A stretch of DNA of 64,000 nucleotides from Aphidius gifuensis (GCF_014905175.1 NC_057793.1:16952173-17016172); one strand, 5' to 3'. Shown: positions 1 through 11,215, numbered from the stretch's first letter. Made by a program: numbers and translations. The notes: a model not told the origin generated them from the sequence alone.

Positions 1-850
1 GTATATTGAATAAATTAATAAATAAGCTTCCATTTGAATTACGTCTTCCTGGATATTCATATTGTGGACCTGGTACAAAATTAGAGAAACGATTAGCTAG
101 AGGTGAGAATCCCGGAATCCAATGTTGCATGCAAAAGACACGATATTGCTTACACTCAAAATCAAAACAATATACATAAATTACATAAATTTGCGAAATA
201 AAGCTGATGATATATTAGCAACGGAAGCAACAAAAAGAATTTTCGCAAAAGACTCTTCTTTCGGTGAGAGAGCTGCAGCTGCTTTTGTATCAAAATCAAT
301 GCGTGTTAAATCAAAATTCGGGATGAGTTTATCAAAACAAAAAAAGAAGCTAAAAATTAAAAAAGGGTCTTGCGTTAAGAAAAGGAAGTGTTTGAAAAGA
401 AAAAAAAAAGGTAAACGTAAAATAAAAAAGGTTTCATTTAATAAAATTGTTCAAGCAGCAAAGAAAGCGATGAATTCTTCAAATAAATCATCAACAACAT
501 CATCCATTAAATTCGCATTGAAAGGAGCTAGAGCAGCAGTGAAGAGTAATGGTGGAAAATCAAAAGTTATAATCCCTAGAATTTTACCACTTACTTCAAA
601 TCTCAAAAAAGTAGGTGGTGCTTTACCACTTTTGATACCAATATTATCAGCGGTTTCAGCATTAGGTGGATTAGTTGGTGGTGCATCTGGTATTGTTAAA
701 GCTGTTAATAGCGCTAATGCATCAAATAAACAGTTAGCTGAAAGTATTCGTCATAATAAAATGCTAGAGTCCATAGCAATCGGAAAAGGTTTATATATGA
801 CACCTTACAAAAAAGGAATGGGTTTACATTTAAATCCAAAAAACTTTTAA
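1..850 (+). pseudogene. Polinton minor virion protein with phospholipase A2-like motif (broken)
   Basis: Around positions 55-106 one frame reads a glycine-rich motif YCGPGTKLEKRLARGE, which matches the calcium-loop region of the parvovirus-type PLA2 domain seen in some Polinton/adintovirus virion proteins. The PLA2 reading is lost to a frameshift near 110-180. From about 180 to the stop at 848-850 the frame that starts at 122 carries the rest: an alanine-rich helix, a strongly basic stretch (roughly residues 65-105, many Lys) and a hydrophobic glycine-rich segment (roughly residues 165-195) like other membrane-active capsid proteins. The 5' end lies outside the window. The stop is 2 nt before the next gene. 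Family assignment is by motif only. Confidence 0.6.
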
Positions 851-852
851 AT

Positions 853-1215
853 ATGCTACCGCATCAAGCTTTATCTGATGATGATATAATGAAATGTGCA
901 ATTCAGTTCAACATATCCAACTTTCGTGGAGTGTTCATGCGTAATGATATGCCTGAAGATGGACCATGGAATGTTGAATGTGGAGTCGTTAATCTTAATA
1001 ATAAAGGGAATAACGGTACACACTGGGTTGCATATAAAAGAATAAACTCAAAGATTGCAATTTATTTTGATAGTTTTGGAAATCTACAACCTCCTTTAGA
1101 TCTTGTCAGATATTTAAATGTTGGTAGCATCAAATTTAATCATCAACGTTTCCAAAATTGAAACACTTATAACTGTGGACATTTAGGTCTTCAATTTTTA
1201 TTGGGGATGATATGA
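853..1215 (+). pseudogene. Adenain-like cysteine protease (Polinton maturation protease), broken
   Basis: The 102-residue open frame has the fold signature of the adenovirus/Ulp1-type maturation protease. GTHWVAY holds the catalytic His, YFDSFG the acidic residue, and the active-site cysteine follows in NCGHLGLQF. A TGA stop at about 1159-1161 separates the His/Asp part from the Cys part, which continues in the same frame to a stop near 1213. The gene starts 2 nt after the virion protein stop, a tight array typical of Polintons. In the living family this enzyme cleaves capsid precursors; the copy here cannot make a full enzyme unless the stop is a sequence error. Confidence 0.7.
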
Positions 1216-1264
1216 AAACTGATCACATTCGATTATTTCTTCAGTAATCAAGTGACCCTCATCA

Positions 1265-1934
1265 TGTATGATACATTCACATTAACTCTATCAGGGAATT
1301 CTTCAATATTAGAGACACAATATTTTTCAGCAATTGAACTCAGAGAGAAAAAAACTATTATCTAAGTCTCGCTTCATTTTTAACATTCAATTCAATTCCA
1401 AATATTGATGACGATATAAATAAAGTTTATTTAGGAGATAATGAAATCATAACAATTCCAACTGGAAGTTATGAACTTGAAGATATTGCAAGTGTGCTTC
1501 AAACTCATTCAATTGAATTATGGGGTGGACAAAACACATTACGTAGTTATATTAAAAGTTCAAAGTATATAGATTTTAGATATCAGGATTCTATTGCTAG
1601 TATACTTGGTTTTAAACCACGCATATTAGAAGCAAATCATCTTTATGAATCAGATATGCCTGTTAATATCAATCGGATCATCGCATTACGAATTGAGTGT
1701 AACATTACAACGGGTGCATACAGCAATAATAGAAAAGTTCATACAATCCACAACTTTTTTCCTACAACACCGCCGGGTTATAAAATTATTGAGGTGCCAA
1801 CTAATCCAATATATTTACCAGTGACAGTGAAAACGATTGATTATCTACAAATCAAAATTGTAGATCAAGACGGTCACCTTGTTAATTTCCGCGGTAAAAC
1901 AATTACGGTAAGACTTCATATAATATCAGGATAA
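1265..1934 (+). pseudogene. Polinton penton-like minor capsid protein (frameshifted)
   Basis: An ATG at 1265 opens about 30 codons before a frameshift near 1350; the remaining ~190 codons run open to the stop at 1932-1934. The second part ends with an IKIVDQDG...RLHI segment, the usual C-terminal strand pattern of the single-jelly-roll penton-like proteins of Polintons. HTIHNFFPTTPPGY is another well conserved stretch. It follows the protease by about 50 nt on the same strand. It is clearly diverged from the penton-like gene at 50140-50908, supporting a separate lineage. Confidence 0.65.
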
Positions 1935-1991
1935 AGATGCTAGTGTTCAATAATAATATCAATAGAAATAAAACGAAAAGAGGGTTCGCAT

Positions 1992-3368
1992 TGTAACATG
2001 ACATTTTGAGTCAGATACCTTTTTGGACTGTTGCTATGGGAATTAATATTTTTAAAACATTATTTATAAATTAATATAAATAAATATTAAATAAATAATT
2101 AGTTTATCCGATTTTTAGGCCAAAACATTAATACCAAAAATTAATGAATGAGAAACATAATAATAATAATAACTAAAAATCGTAGTTTCGTAACTCAAAA
2201 ACATAAAATAAACTCTCAACTAAAATACAGATTCTAATACCCCGGAAAATAAGGCGAATCAAAGTAAGACAATAAAATCTGCTGAAAATCCAACGGCAAC
2301 ACTGCAACTCAACGGAAACTGAACGGTAACTCAAACTTAATCTTAAACGTAGTCGAAATCTCAAACCAAAATCGTAGTCGTAATCGGAATTTAAAAACAC
2401 AAAATTAACACCAGGAGCTCAATCGAAACAAACCTTCCATAGACTCAGTCTTCGAGGAAAACCAAGAGTCGCTCAGTATGTGGGTTATGGAGAGAGGAAC
2501 GGGTAAAGTTGTGTGGGAGAATTAATTAAATAATGAATTTTACAAACAAATATTTAAGCAAAGCCGTAAGCCAAAATTTATATTCAAAAATCTCAATAAT
2601 AAAATAAGAAACATAATTAAAACGTATCAAAAATCCAAAATAAGCATATTTTCATAACCAAAAACTAGAATCGAGAATACCTCAACTAAATCGAAATCTG
2701 CTTACACAAATCACCAGTAAATCAATTCTAAATTCGTAAATAGCTTCCAACGGTTATCAAATACAAAAGCAAAACTAAAATCGTGATCGGAAAATTAATT
2801 TACGCGTTATTATATCAAAATCCAAACTAATTAAATCAACTCAATCGTAGTTCGTCGTCACAAACCTCCAATAATCGAATTTAGATTTAAGATATTCGCG
2901 AAATTAAAAATCAAAAGCTAAACAAGACCAGGATTAACCTCAGTCAAACATAACCAAAACGAACACGAGGCTACTCTCAGGGATAACCCATAGAGGCTCA
3001 GAATACTTGGTTATTCAGAGAGAACGACTGTTCAACTCGAAGTCCCAAAGCAGAGAGAGAGTTTGTGATACTCTAAAACAATATATCGTGAAAATCTTAT
3101 ACTACTCCCCTTCCTCTTTTTACTATAGTGAGTTAGCTTGTATACTCTCCACATTAAGCTGGAGTTTTCAAATAATAATAATAATAAATTAAAATACGTA
3201 TTACCGGGTTTACCCGATTTTAACAAAAAAAAATAAATAAATTTTTTCCTGCCTGAGCTTGAATTTAAATAAGAAAATTAGATAAATTAATTAAATAATA
3301 TCACCGTCAGAAAGTCTAAAAAAATGATATACGCTGGGTTTTTAAGGTAGGCGATAAATATCGCTACA
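1992..3368 (-). repeat. Putative 3' LTR of Gypsy element B
   Basis: On the plus strand the interval begins TGTAACATG and ends CGCTACA, giving a TGTA...TACA inverted end as expected for an LTR. It is directly followed (on the minus strand, preceded) by a purine tract. On the minus strand a TATAAGA box occurs near 3090, consistent with a promoter. No second LTR is in the window, so the borders rest on the inverted ends and the tract alone. The open frames inside it have no recognisable product. Confidence 0.5.
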
Positions 3369-3380
3369 GCCCCCTCCGAG
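3366..3380 (-). other. Polypurine tract next to the LTR, with a second copy at 3449-3461
   Basis: The plus strand reads ACAGCCCCCTCCG, so the minus strand has CGGAGGGGG just before TGT of the LTR. The same 13 bases recur at 3449-3461. Priming of plus-strand DNA is the known role of such a tract in LTR elements; which copy was used is not decidable here. Confidence 0.5.
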
Positions 3381-3927
3381 ACTAAACGACGGTGAACTTA
3401 TCCTGTGGAACTTGGTTGAACCGAGAAACAATAGGCTAGAATGACGCCACAGCCCCCTCCGGGTGATAGTAGACTCGTCCTGGTCGTGTATTCTGGATTG
3501 ATGGTCTTCCTGGAACAGAAACTGCATGGGGATAGGGAAAAAGAAATAATCTGGACAGAGCTAGGATAGTATCAAAATTTATTTATTAATAATAATCAAC
3601 AGTTGAGGTAGGTTATTATGATATATTTGTACTCTTTGTTTTTTCTCTTTTTTTTTTTTTATATAATGGGGCTCAACCACCAAACACCATAAGTTTACAC
3701 CTTCATCACATACCGGGAGTTAATCTCTAGGCAACAGTCTTTATATGTATATTTTTTTTTTTTTTTTATCACATGCCGGAGATCAGCCTCCTGGCATAAG
3801 TCTTTTATTCCTCAACTTAATATTGCCTGAAACGACAATTTAAATCCAGACAAGGTGGATGACAATAATACCGGGAACCTTGGCAGTACGAACTTCCCCA
3901 ATAAGCATCTTCATATTGTGGCCGAGG
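3381..3927 (-). other. 3' untranslated part of Gypsy element B with two diverged short repeats
   Basis: No convincing gene. T-rich runs at 3640-3660 and 3753-3767 follow two related 35-40-base units at about 3704-3738 and 3767-3806, both of the pattern CACATrCCGG..., then ...GCAwrAGTCTTT. They look like an old local duplication. Confidence 0.45.
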
Positions 3928-5734
3928 TCAACCGCAGAATTCAGTTGAAGTCATACTTCGTTGACGTAGTGGCTCTTGGGACCAACCACGTCCAACTGCT
4001 CGTGGTGCATAGTGGCCCCAATATGGGTGAGCTTCGCTGTTGGAGTGGTGTGGAACCGGGCCGTAGTAACCTGAACCACTGTCAGGATAACCCATCTCCC
4101 AGCTATTAGGTGGAACAGGATCAGGTACTATGGCTTGTGGTGTATTTCTCGTTGGTGTGGGTGCCCTATGCACCATTACTGGAACCGGGTCCATTTACAT
4201 CATCGACTCAGCTGGCTTATAATCGTCTTGACTAGACATAGGGATATTCTCTGGCTCAGTGTTGCATATGTCAACTCTCGGTACTGGATCGGTAATCCAA
4301 CTTGTCGTCATCATGGTAGCAGCTGTTGGGCTTGATCCCACAGTATTTCTCCCCAATCTACACTCACTGTCAGGTCTGGTGCACTGGTATGTGCAGTGAG
4401 TATGTGCACGACAGCGAAAACAATGAGGTCTCTCCTTACGCTTGGGTTTTTCAGCGATTTTGCCATCGTTTCCCGCTACGCGTCTATTTCTCGTTTACGG
4501 CCGACGGCAGCCGAAATTGGTGTTGCGGACGCCTTTGGAGGTGCTGCTTCATCGGCTGACGGTGTCGCTGGTACCAGAGGTGTAACTGGTCTAGTAGGTG
4601 GTATACTAGTCTTTGGTGGAGTTACAACATTAACCAGTTGTGTCAGTTTCTTTGGTGAGCCTGGTGGTGATTTTGAAACCTCTGCGTAGGTAGGTTTCCT
4701 CTCGACATTACTCTGAACTGGTGGTGCAGCCCAGCTAGCTAAGTTGCCCACGGTACCGAATGTGATATCAAGTTTCTCCAATGGTATAGATACCATCATG
4801 GGTTCTGGCCTGGGAGGTTTTACCTCACGTTTAGCAGGTTCCGTTTCCATTGCTGTAGGTTTATCAGCCTTTTTTTTATCAGGTATCTCAATTTTAAAAC
4901 GTTCAAGATCTGTCAGTTGTTTCGTTACTCGAGTTATCCTCGGCTTAGCTCGACCAGGTAGTTGATAAAAGACGTTTGATGGTGGGTTTTCGTTATCAAA
5001 TGATAATTTTGACAACGATAGTTTTGGTCGACAGTCTGGTAAGATGTACAGGGGTGAAGTTGATCTCTGGCTGACCTCTTTTTCGTTTTAATCCTGACTG
5101 AATCAGAACTGCGAAAGCCTGCTTCTAAATCGGAGTCAGCTCCTGGAGTGCAATCGAGGGTACCCTCGGCTGATCCTCCAGTTTTAGGCGTAGCTGGAAT
5201 TTTGCCAGGTACTACAGCAAGTTTGAGCGAGGATAAATCCTCACATGGTGTCAGGGGATTTACTTGCGACAAAGCTTCCTCCGGTGCAATGGTCAACAAA
5301 TCAATTTCATTTGCGAGAGAGGCTGAGTTACTCTCAACCAACTCCAATGGGTCTGAGGTGTCGATAAATTCAAAATGTTGTCCTAGGTCTACTGAGGCAG
5401 GTTGTTCACGTTCCAGTAGACGTGGGCATACCTGAGAGATTGATGAGATCAGCTCAGGATTCTTGACAGAGATTTCTTCTAGTTCTGCTCGATGTGGCTC
5501 CAATACATCTACTAGCACGAGATCTGTCTCGGATTTATTCGTTGGTTCAGGTACTTCCACTGAAGCTTTAGTAGTCGCTGCTCCGTCGATACTGCTGTCG
5601 CTGCTGGTATAGACGACGCTTCGGCTTCTCAATGATTTAGATACCAGCTTTAAATCTTTTCTTGGGCTCGGAATTACCCTACGTGTGATCGAGGGGTCAC
5701 TCACGGCCTTCTTGCTGGACCGTAATTCCCTCAT
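3928..5734 (-). pseudogene. Extra ORF downstream of integrase, with CCHC zinc knuckle (frameshifted)
   Basis: Starting at the ATG at 5734 and running leftwards, two overlapping frames (5734-4934 and 5015-4476) and two later segments (about 4475-4210 and 4194-3928) look like one gene of about 600 codons broken by frameshifts. The N-terminal half is Ser/Thr/Glu rich with no recognised domain. The middle is Pro/Thr rich. Near 4385-4425 the minus strand encodes CFRCRAHTHCTYQC, an exact C-x2-C-x4-H-x4-C zinc knuckle as in Gag nucleocapsids. The C-terminal part is Pro/Tyr/Gly rich. A Gag-type knuckle downstream of integrase is unusual; it could be a displaced gag or a true third ORF. Function unknown. 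Confidence 0.5.
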
Positions 5735-5810
5735 CTGTGAAAAGCAATTTTACAACAAAATTTCAGTGGTGTTAAATCGTGGTCGTTAATCCTGATTAAG
5801 AGAGAACCTC

Positions 5811-6601
5811 TCAGTCTCGAATTAACCATGGTTTTAAATCGGAGATGGTGCTTGGGCCTAAATATTTTCCGGTAAAGTCTGTTAGCTCGTAACGGTTAGC
5901 TGAGATCTTACGGGATATGACGAATGGTCCCTCATAAGGTTTCTCAAGATTAGCCGAGTATTTTTTTATCGCGTTTGACAGTGGATGAGTCTTCCTCAAT
6001 ACCAACTGGCCTTCTTCAAATTCAACATTACGGTGACGTGAGTTATATTGTTGGGCTTGTCTGTCGGTTGCTTCTTCGCGAGAGAAAATATGGGCTTGAC
6101 GGAGAGTGTTGAGACCTCATCCGCTCGTTCCATTTTTCAATGGGGATTGGTACTAAGGTGGTTTCGCCTTCAAATTCCTCCCGAAGCGAGTTAGGCATAC
6201 GCATTTCTCGACCCGTATTAGCGAAAGAAGGATTAGTCAATAGAGCTTCGTGATACGCAAACCGAAATTCGGCCAGGTGGACATCCCAATCCTGGTGATA
6301 CCATCTAAGTACGCTCTTAACATAGTCTTAAGACTTCTATTAACCCTCTCCATGGGATCAGCCTGTGGATGATAGGGCGGTGTGGTTTGTAAAGTTACCC
6401 ACTCTGACAAAGCTTTTATTTCTTTGTTGACGAATTCGGTCCCATTATCCGTGATTAAGGTACGCGCAGTCCCGTGACGAAAGATTACCAAATCTTCGAG
6501 TTTCTCTCGGATAATTTTACCTGTGGCTACGCGCAGGGCCACTAATTCAATAAACTTGGTCATTTGATCTTGTATTACTAAGAGATAGGCTGATTTAGAT
6601 A
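5811..6601 (-). pseudogene. Ty3/Gypsy integrase, catalytic core and C-terminal part (broken)
   Basis: Minus-strand frames 6601-6237, 6240-6043 and 6005-5811 form a broken integrase. The core shows LITDNGTEF (second catalytic Asp) and TTPPYHPQADPMERVNRSLK (third acid, Glu). The first catalytic Asp region is missing because the gene is truncated at 6601. The C-terminal piece has the PYEGPFVI...SDLKPWL pattern of the SH3-like/GPY-F domain of Gypsy integrases. Two frameshifts separate the pieces. The next ORF of the element starts 76 nt downstream. Confidence 0.75.
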
Positions 6602-7108
6602 TTAGAAAATAAATCTTTTTGTAAATAAAAATATTTTATATTTTTGTTTACATATGATGTAAAAAAAAAAACTCATTAAACTTGATGGAAAGAAAATAAA
6701 CAATAACATGTGACTTGGGTTGGCTTTAATCTGATTTTGGTTTTATAATGTTTGTCAGAGTGCGGTAAGGTTTTAAAAGAATTTCAAGAAAAACGCAATT
6801 TCTGAAAAATTAGAAAATGATTTTGAAGTTTAAAAAAAAAGTATACATCTATAAAATATGTTTTTTTTTTTTTTATTAAAAAGTTTGATATTGATTTTAT
6901 AAGATGATCAGAAGAAAAAATATTTCTATCTGATCAATCATATTTTAAAATTCAATTCCCAAGGAATTGGAGGGTTAGGGTAGCTCTATGCCGATAATAT
7001 ATAGGCACGGTAGTTAGATCTCGTTTCTCCCACTTTGATTTTTTTTTTGATACTTGACGCGAGGCCTCTTGATATGGTTAAAATTGTTATCTTCATTTTT
7101 TCATGATA
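6602..7108. other. AT-rich spacer without recognisable gene
   Basis: Sequence between truncated Gypsy element B and the BEL/Pao insertion. A short imperfect hairpin TGCCGATAATATATAGGCA lies near 6988-7006. No protein-like reading was recognised; it may be remnant of the pre-insertion locus. Confidence 0.5.
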
Positions 7109-7113
7109 ATTCT
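7109..7113 (+). repeat. Target-site duplication ATTCT (left) of BEL/Pao element
   Basis: ATTCT at 7109-7113 is repeated exactly at 14575-14579, on the outer sides of the two LTRs. Five bases is the usual duplication for BEL/Pao integration. Confidence 0.85.
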
Positions 7114-8183
7114 TGTTCCGGGTCGAACCATATGTCTGTCGGTCCCAGACTGACCAGATTTTTATTCTTTTTATTTTTTTAAACAAAATACAATAAGTTG
7201 ATAAGTTTTAAACATTACTCTGTTTTTTATGGCTAGATCACGAGATCATACAATTTCAAATAACATATGACTAACAATTTTGGTTTATATTTTTTCTAAA
7301 ATATTTTAAACAACGATTTAATTTATTTACTTTTAATAGCTTTTTACAAACTCGAATATTCCCACACATGGTCAACTCATGCATAGACTTTTGAGTAAAA
7401 TTCACGTAACAAATAAAACCATAAACTCAAGTTTCTCTTTGGTACTATTATAACATTTTTTTTAAAACATTATTTGTCAAGAATTAGAGAAAATCTCACA
7501 TCTGTCAAACAACTGCACTAACGTATTTTCGATACACAGAATGATCGTAAAATCGACAATAAAAAAGTAAATTTATAACTTTTTAAAATAAACTAAATTC
7601 ATGAAAACGTCTTGGACTTTCCGGTCGTAAAATCTATATTTTTTGTTTACACATGGTATTTTTTATGTCACCCTTTGGACCACACAAGGCCCAATTTTAT
7701 GTCTAAAAATCCCACCACCTACACCTAGTTTTTTACCCTCTCTTGAACTAATTTTTGACCAATTAAAACTAATTTTTTAACTAAGTATACACCCATTTTT
7801 TGGACTTAACAATTTTCAACAAACTGAGAAATCAGTTGCTCTTCAACACTCGTTTACGTAACATCTCTAATTAATATTGATTCGCGTACAACGGGATTTC
7901 TTTATACTTACAATATAAAATAGTAGTGTCTGTCCATGACAACACTTGTTAGAGTCAACTCAATATACAATATACAATACAATTAATTATAATTTTAGTG
8001 AAATAATAAAGTGAATATATTAATAGAATTTAAGCCACAGTGTTTGGATTTATTCAAAGTGTTATTCCTCTTATTTCAAGTTACAACCTATCCTCCACAT
8101 CCTTTGATAGCCCTGTATCAAACATAAGGCCTTACAACCCTTGTGAAATTATCGTGGTATATTTGGATCCGTGGTGCGATACA
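7114..8183 (+). repeat. 5' LTR of BEL/Pao element
   Basis: Starts TGTTCCGGG and ends GCGATACA. It matches 13507-14574 nearly base for base. It should hold the promoter; no canonical TATA position was fixed by eye. Confidence 0.92.
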
Positions 8184-8188
8184 TTTTT

Positions 8189-8206
8189 TGGTCCTTCGAG
8201 CCGGAT
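8189..8206 (+). other. Primer-binding site of BEL/Pao element
   Basis: TGGTCCTTCGAGCCGGAT begins 5 nt after the 5' LTR. TGG start fits pairing to a tRNA CCA end, and this sequence resembles primer sites of other insect BEL elements. Confidence 0.7.
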
Positions 8207-8277
8207 TCACCAAGTGAATATTTACCAGTGACTTTAGTGAAGTTAAGTATAGTGAGAGTCACAGCACTCTATTTACA

Positions 8278-9486
8278 ATGGTTGAAACAAGTGACAAAGC
8301 GTTACAAGACAAAGTTAAAAATCTTCACAGACAACGTGGGATGTTTAAAAAATCAATTACAGACTTTACAAAAAGAATGGATAGAATCAAACTTAATCAA
8401 GATCGATTTGATCCAGACGAGTTTGAAGTAGTGCTCAAAACACTTCGAGAACGTTTTTATGTTTTCGAGGATATACAAGATCAATTAGAAGAAATTGATG
8501 AAGAAACAGAAGCTCCAGAGAAGCTTACAATTCAAAACTCGTATTTTTCAGCTGTTGCTGAAGCAACAAAATTGTTACGCAATACTAGCATTGCAAATAA
8601 TACAAGTTCGACAAATACAAATAATAACATTAACACAATGTTTCCAGTTCCACAAATACATATTCCAAAGTTTGATGGTACACAAGATAAGTTTGACGCA
8701 TTTTTTAGTTTATATCACTTGACAAATGTTCTTACAGGCAAGGCCTTAGAACTTATAAAACATTTAGAAATTAATGATAATAATTATGATGCAGCATTGT
8801 TAATATTAAAAAACAAATATGAAGATAAACGTCTTTTGACTCACAGACATTGGTCAATAATACGAGATTATCCAAAGTTGAAAAAAGATACACCTGCAGC
8901 TCTTGGTGAGTTAGTAGATACATTTAGACAACGTATTAAAGCATTAGAAAATTTACAAGTTAAACATAATGCATGGGACATAGCACTAGTTGATTTTATG
9001 TTATTAAAATTAAATCAAGATACAATTTTTGCATGGGAAATGACTCATAATTCTCATGAAATACCAAAATATTCCGACTTGTTAGAATTTTTGGAACAAC
9101 GAGCAAGATGTGCTAATTTTGCTTTGAAAGAAGAAACAAATACAAATGAAAATAAAAAGGGTGAAAAACCCCAAGTTAAAAAAGGTGGAATATCATTGAC
9201 AACAACTACTACACGTGTCTGTCCAATATGTTCCGAGACACACTCTGTATATAGTTGTGAGATATTCAAAAAGTTTACACAAGAAGAAAGATATAAGGCT
9301 GCAATCAAGGCCTCATTATGCTTGAATTGCCTGAAAAAAGGGCACGGGGTCAAAGATTGCAAGTCAACAGGGTGTCGTACCTGCGACAAAAAACACCATA
9401 CATTTTTGCATCGGCCAACGACCATTGAGTCTGACCAGGCCAACACAACATCTGTTCCAGTAGCAGATGTAAACAAACAAATATGA
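8278..9486 (+). CDS. BEL/Pao Gag polyprotein
   Basis: A 402-residue open frame beginning at the first ATG after the leader. The N-terminal ~100 residues are a charged helical region, followed by the Pao-type Gag core (IHIPKFDGTQDKFDAFF..., then RHWSIIRDYP... and FRQRIKALENL). Two cysteine/histidine zinc-binding clusters lie at the C-terminus (CPICSETHSVYSC and CLNCLKKGHGVKDC, then CRTCDKKHHTFLH). Gag packages the element RNA in virus-like particles. The core looks shortened between FDAFF and TGKALELI, where related Gags have about 40 more residues, so an internal in-frame deletion is likely. Pol follows after a stop at 9484-9486. Confidence 0.85.
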   Translation: MVETSDKALQDKVKNLHRQRGMFKKSITDFTKRMDRIKLNQDRFDPDEFEVVLKTLRERFYVFEDIQDQLEEIDEETEAPEKLTIQNSYFSAVAEATKLLRNTSIANNTSSTNTNNNINTMFPVPQIHIPKFDGTQDKFDAFFSLYHLTNVLTGKALELIKHLEINDNNYDAALLILKNKYEDKRLLTHRHWSIIRDYPKLKKDTPAALGELVDTFRQRIKALENLQVKHNAWDIALVDFMLLKLNQDTIFAWEMTHNSHEIPKYSDLLEFLEQRARCANFALKEETNTNENKKGEKPQVKKGGISLTTTTTRVCPICSETHSVYSCEIFKKFTQEERYKAAIKASLCLNCLKKGHGVKDCKSTGCRTCDKKHHTFLHRPTTIESDQANTTSVPVADVNKQI

Positions 9487-10411
9487 CTACAGCATAGTAG
9501 TATACATCCAGGACGACCTATAGCATTTGTAGTCAACTCAACAACAAGTGTATTAGTCGTCTCAGCACTCATCAATGTATTCAATATTGACGGAGAAAAA
9601 ATACAATGTCGATGTCTTCTTGATACGTGCTCAACTGCAAATTTTATGACTGAAAGTATGGCAAGTAAACTTAAATTAAATAAAAAGAAATGTTCAATCT
9701 CAATTGGTGCATTGAACACAGCTTCAACAATTTCTAAACATGTTGTAAGTACCACAATTCAATCTTGTCACACAAAATATGAAAGAACATTAAGTTTTCT
9801 GACAGTTCCAAGAATTTCGGAAAATATACCTGATCAAATAATTAATAAAGATAATATTAAAATTCCTAATACAATGAAATTAGCAGACCCTAATTTTCAT
9901 CAACCTGCTCCAGTTGATATTTTATTGGGAGCAGGTGTTACCATGTCAAATTTATTTACACAAGGACAAATAGATTTGTCTAAATCTGGTGGCCCTGATT
10001 TATTTTTACAAAAGACAAAATTAGGATGGGTCATCGGAGGTAGTGCACCTACAAACAAAGCAACAAAGCAAGTGTCTTGTCACCTGGCATCAGACACACA
10101 ATTCAATTTAGCTAAGTTCTGGGAAATTGAAGAAATACTAGAAACAAGTCATCTCACAGTAGATGAACAAGCATGTGAAGAACATTTTCTACAACATGTT
10201 ACAAAAAGAAACAAGAAGGCCGATACGTCGTCGCCTTACCATTCAAACAATCTGTCGATCAACTTGGAGACACGAATTACAACAATAAAAGGCAATTCAA
10301 TTGAAAGAAAATTACAAAAATAATGTAGAACTAAAATACAATACAACGCTGTACTACAAGAATACCTAGACTTAGGTCACATGTCTGAAGTACCAGATAA
10401 ACAATTACAAG
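9487..10411 (+). pseudogene. BEL/Pao pol, aspartic protease region (broken)
   Basis: The open part 9646-10323 and upstream codons in the same frame from about 9545 encode the Pao-type retropepsin. CRCLLDTCSTANFMT holds the catalytic Asp in a D-T-C variant of the usual D-S/T-G, and VDILLGAGV with LGWVIGG follow as in other BEL proteases. A stop at 10321-10323 cuts the link to reverse transcriptase, whose first motif region (EYLDLGHMSEVP) is readable at about 10360-10400 in the same frame. The protease would release Gag and Pol products. Confidence 0.75.
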
Positions 10412-11215
10412 AAGATGGTTTTATTTACCTCATCATGCAGTGATAAAAGAAGAAAGAACAACAAAAGTACGAGTCGTGTTCGACGGCTCAGCCAAGAGGT
10501 TCCAAGGGTCATTCGCTCAATGAATTGCTACATGTTGGTCCAACAATACAGACAGAACATTTTCTCATTACTACTTCGATTTAGATTACACCAGTACGTA
10601 CTGACTGGTGACATTAGAAAATGTACAGACAATTTTACATTACGTCCACAAGATAGAAAATATCAACGTATTTTATGGAGAAATACGTCTGGTATTATCA
10701 AAACATATGAATTAAATACTGTAACATTTGGTCTTGCTCCATCACCATTCCTAGCTATACGATGTCTACATAAATTAGCTGATGATGAACAAGAAAATTT
10801 TCCTATAGCATCAGAAATACTCAAGAGAGATCTATATGTCGATGATCTTTTATCTGGTACACAAACATTTGAAGAAGCAATTAAATTGAGGGATGAATTA
10901 ATTCCTTTATTACAACAAGGTATGTTAAATATACGCAAATGGGCTTCCAATGAGCCTAGACTATTAGAAGGCCTTCCAGAGGTTAACAAGAATCTACAAT
11001 TACAATTGAATGACTCTAGTGCAATAAAAACACTTGGTGTTTACTGGAAATCTACTACAGATACAATTGTTTACACAGTTAAAACAATTACATTTGACGA
11101 AATTACAAAACGCAAAATTTTTTCTGAAATTGGAAAAATCTTTGATCCACTTGGACTTCTTGGTCCAGTTGTTATGACAGCAAAAATAGTTATGCAACAA
11201 TTATCAGATATATAA
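10412..11215 (+). pseudogene. BEL/Pao pol, reverse transcriptase region (broken)
   Basis: The 5' portion is scrambled by frameshifts between 10412 and 10600. From about 10600 the reading is good: VLTGDIRK..., NTVTFGLAPSPFLAIRCL, and the catalytic LYVDDLL motif near 10835-10855. The downstream connection shows FDPLGLLGPV as in other BEL/Pao pols. A stop at 11213-11215 ends the frame. The expected first catalytic Asp motif lies around 10605 (TGDIRKC). The enzyme copies element RNA; this copy cannot be functional as it stands. Confidence 0.8.

Larger units (their letters stand above)
1..1991 (+). mobile_element. Polinton/Maverick (adintovirus-like) fragment A, 3' part
   Basis: Three consecutive plus-strand genes, a PLA2-like virion protein, an adenain-like cysteine protease and a penton-like protein, mark this as a piece of a Polinton-type element. 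All three carry frameshifts or stops. The element is cut by the window start on the left and by a Ty3/Gypsy LTR on the right, so no terminal inverted repeat is seen. The order of genes and the protein sequences differ from the complete Polinton at 36173-56251, so this is a different lineage rather than a second copy. Confidence 0.75.
1992..6601 (-). mobile_element. Ty3/Gypsy LTR element, 5'-truncated (element B)
   Basis: On the minus strand the order is integrase core and C-terminus (6601-5811), a long extra ORF with a zinc knuckle (5734-3928), untranslated sequence, a polypurine tract and a 3' LTR. Everything upstream of the integrase core (gag, protease, RT, RNase H, 5' LTR) is missing. The element cuts off the Polinton fragment on its left side. 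It ends at about 6601, where the integrase reading stops and unrelated AT-rich sequence begins. Confidence 0.7.

Noticed and set aside
2173..3226. Small frames in the Gypsy B LTR
   Set aside because: Simple composition (Arg/Leu/Ser repeats), both strands open, inside a sequence with LTR ends.
9054..9755. A 233-codon minus-strand frame across BEL gag/pol
   Set aside because: It lies opposite recognised Gag zinc knuckles and protease; no protein features.
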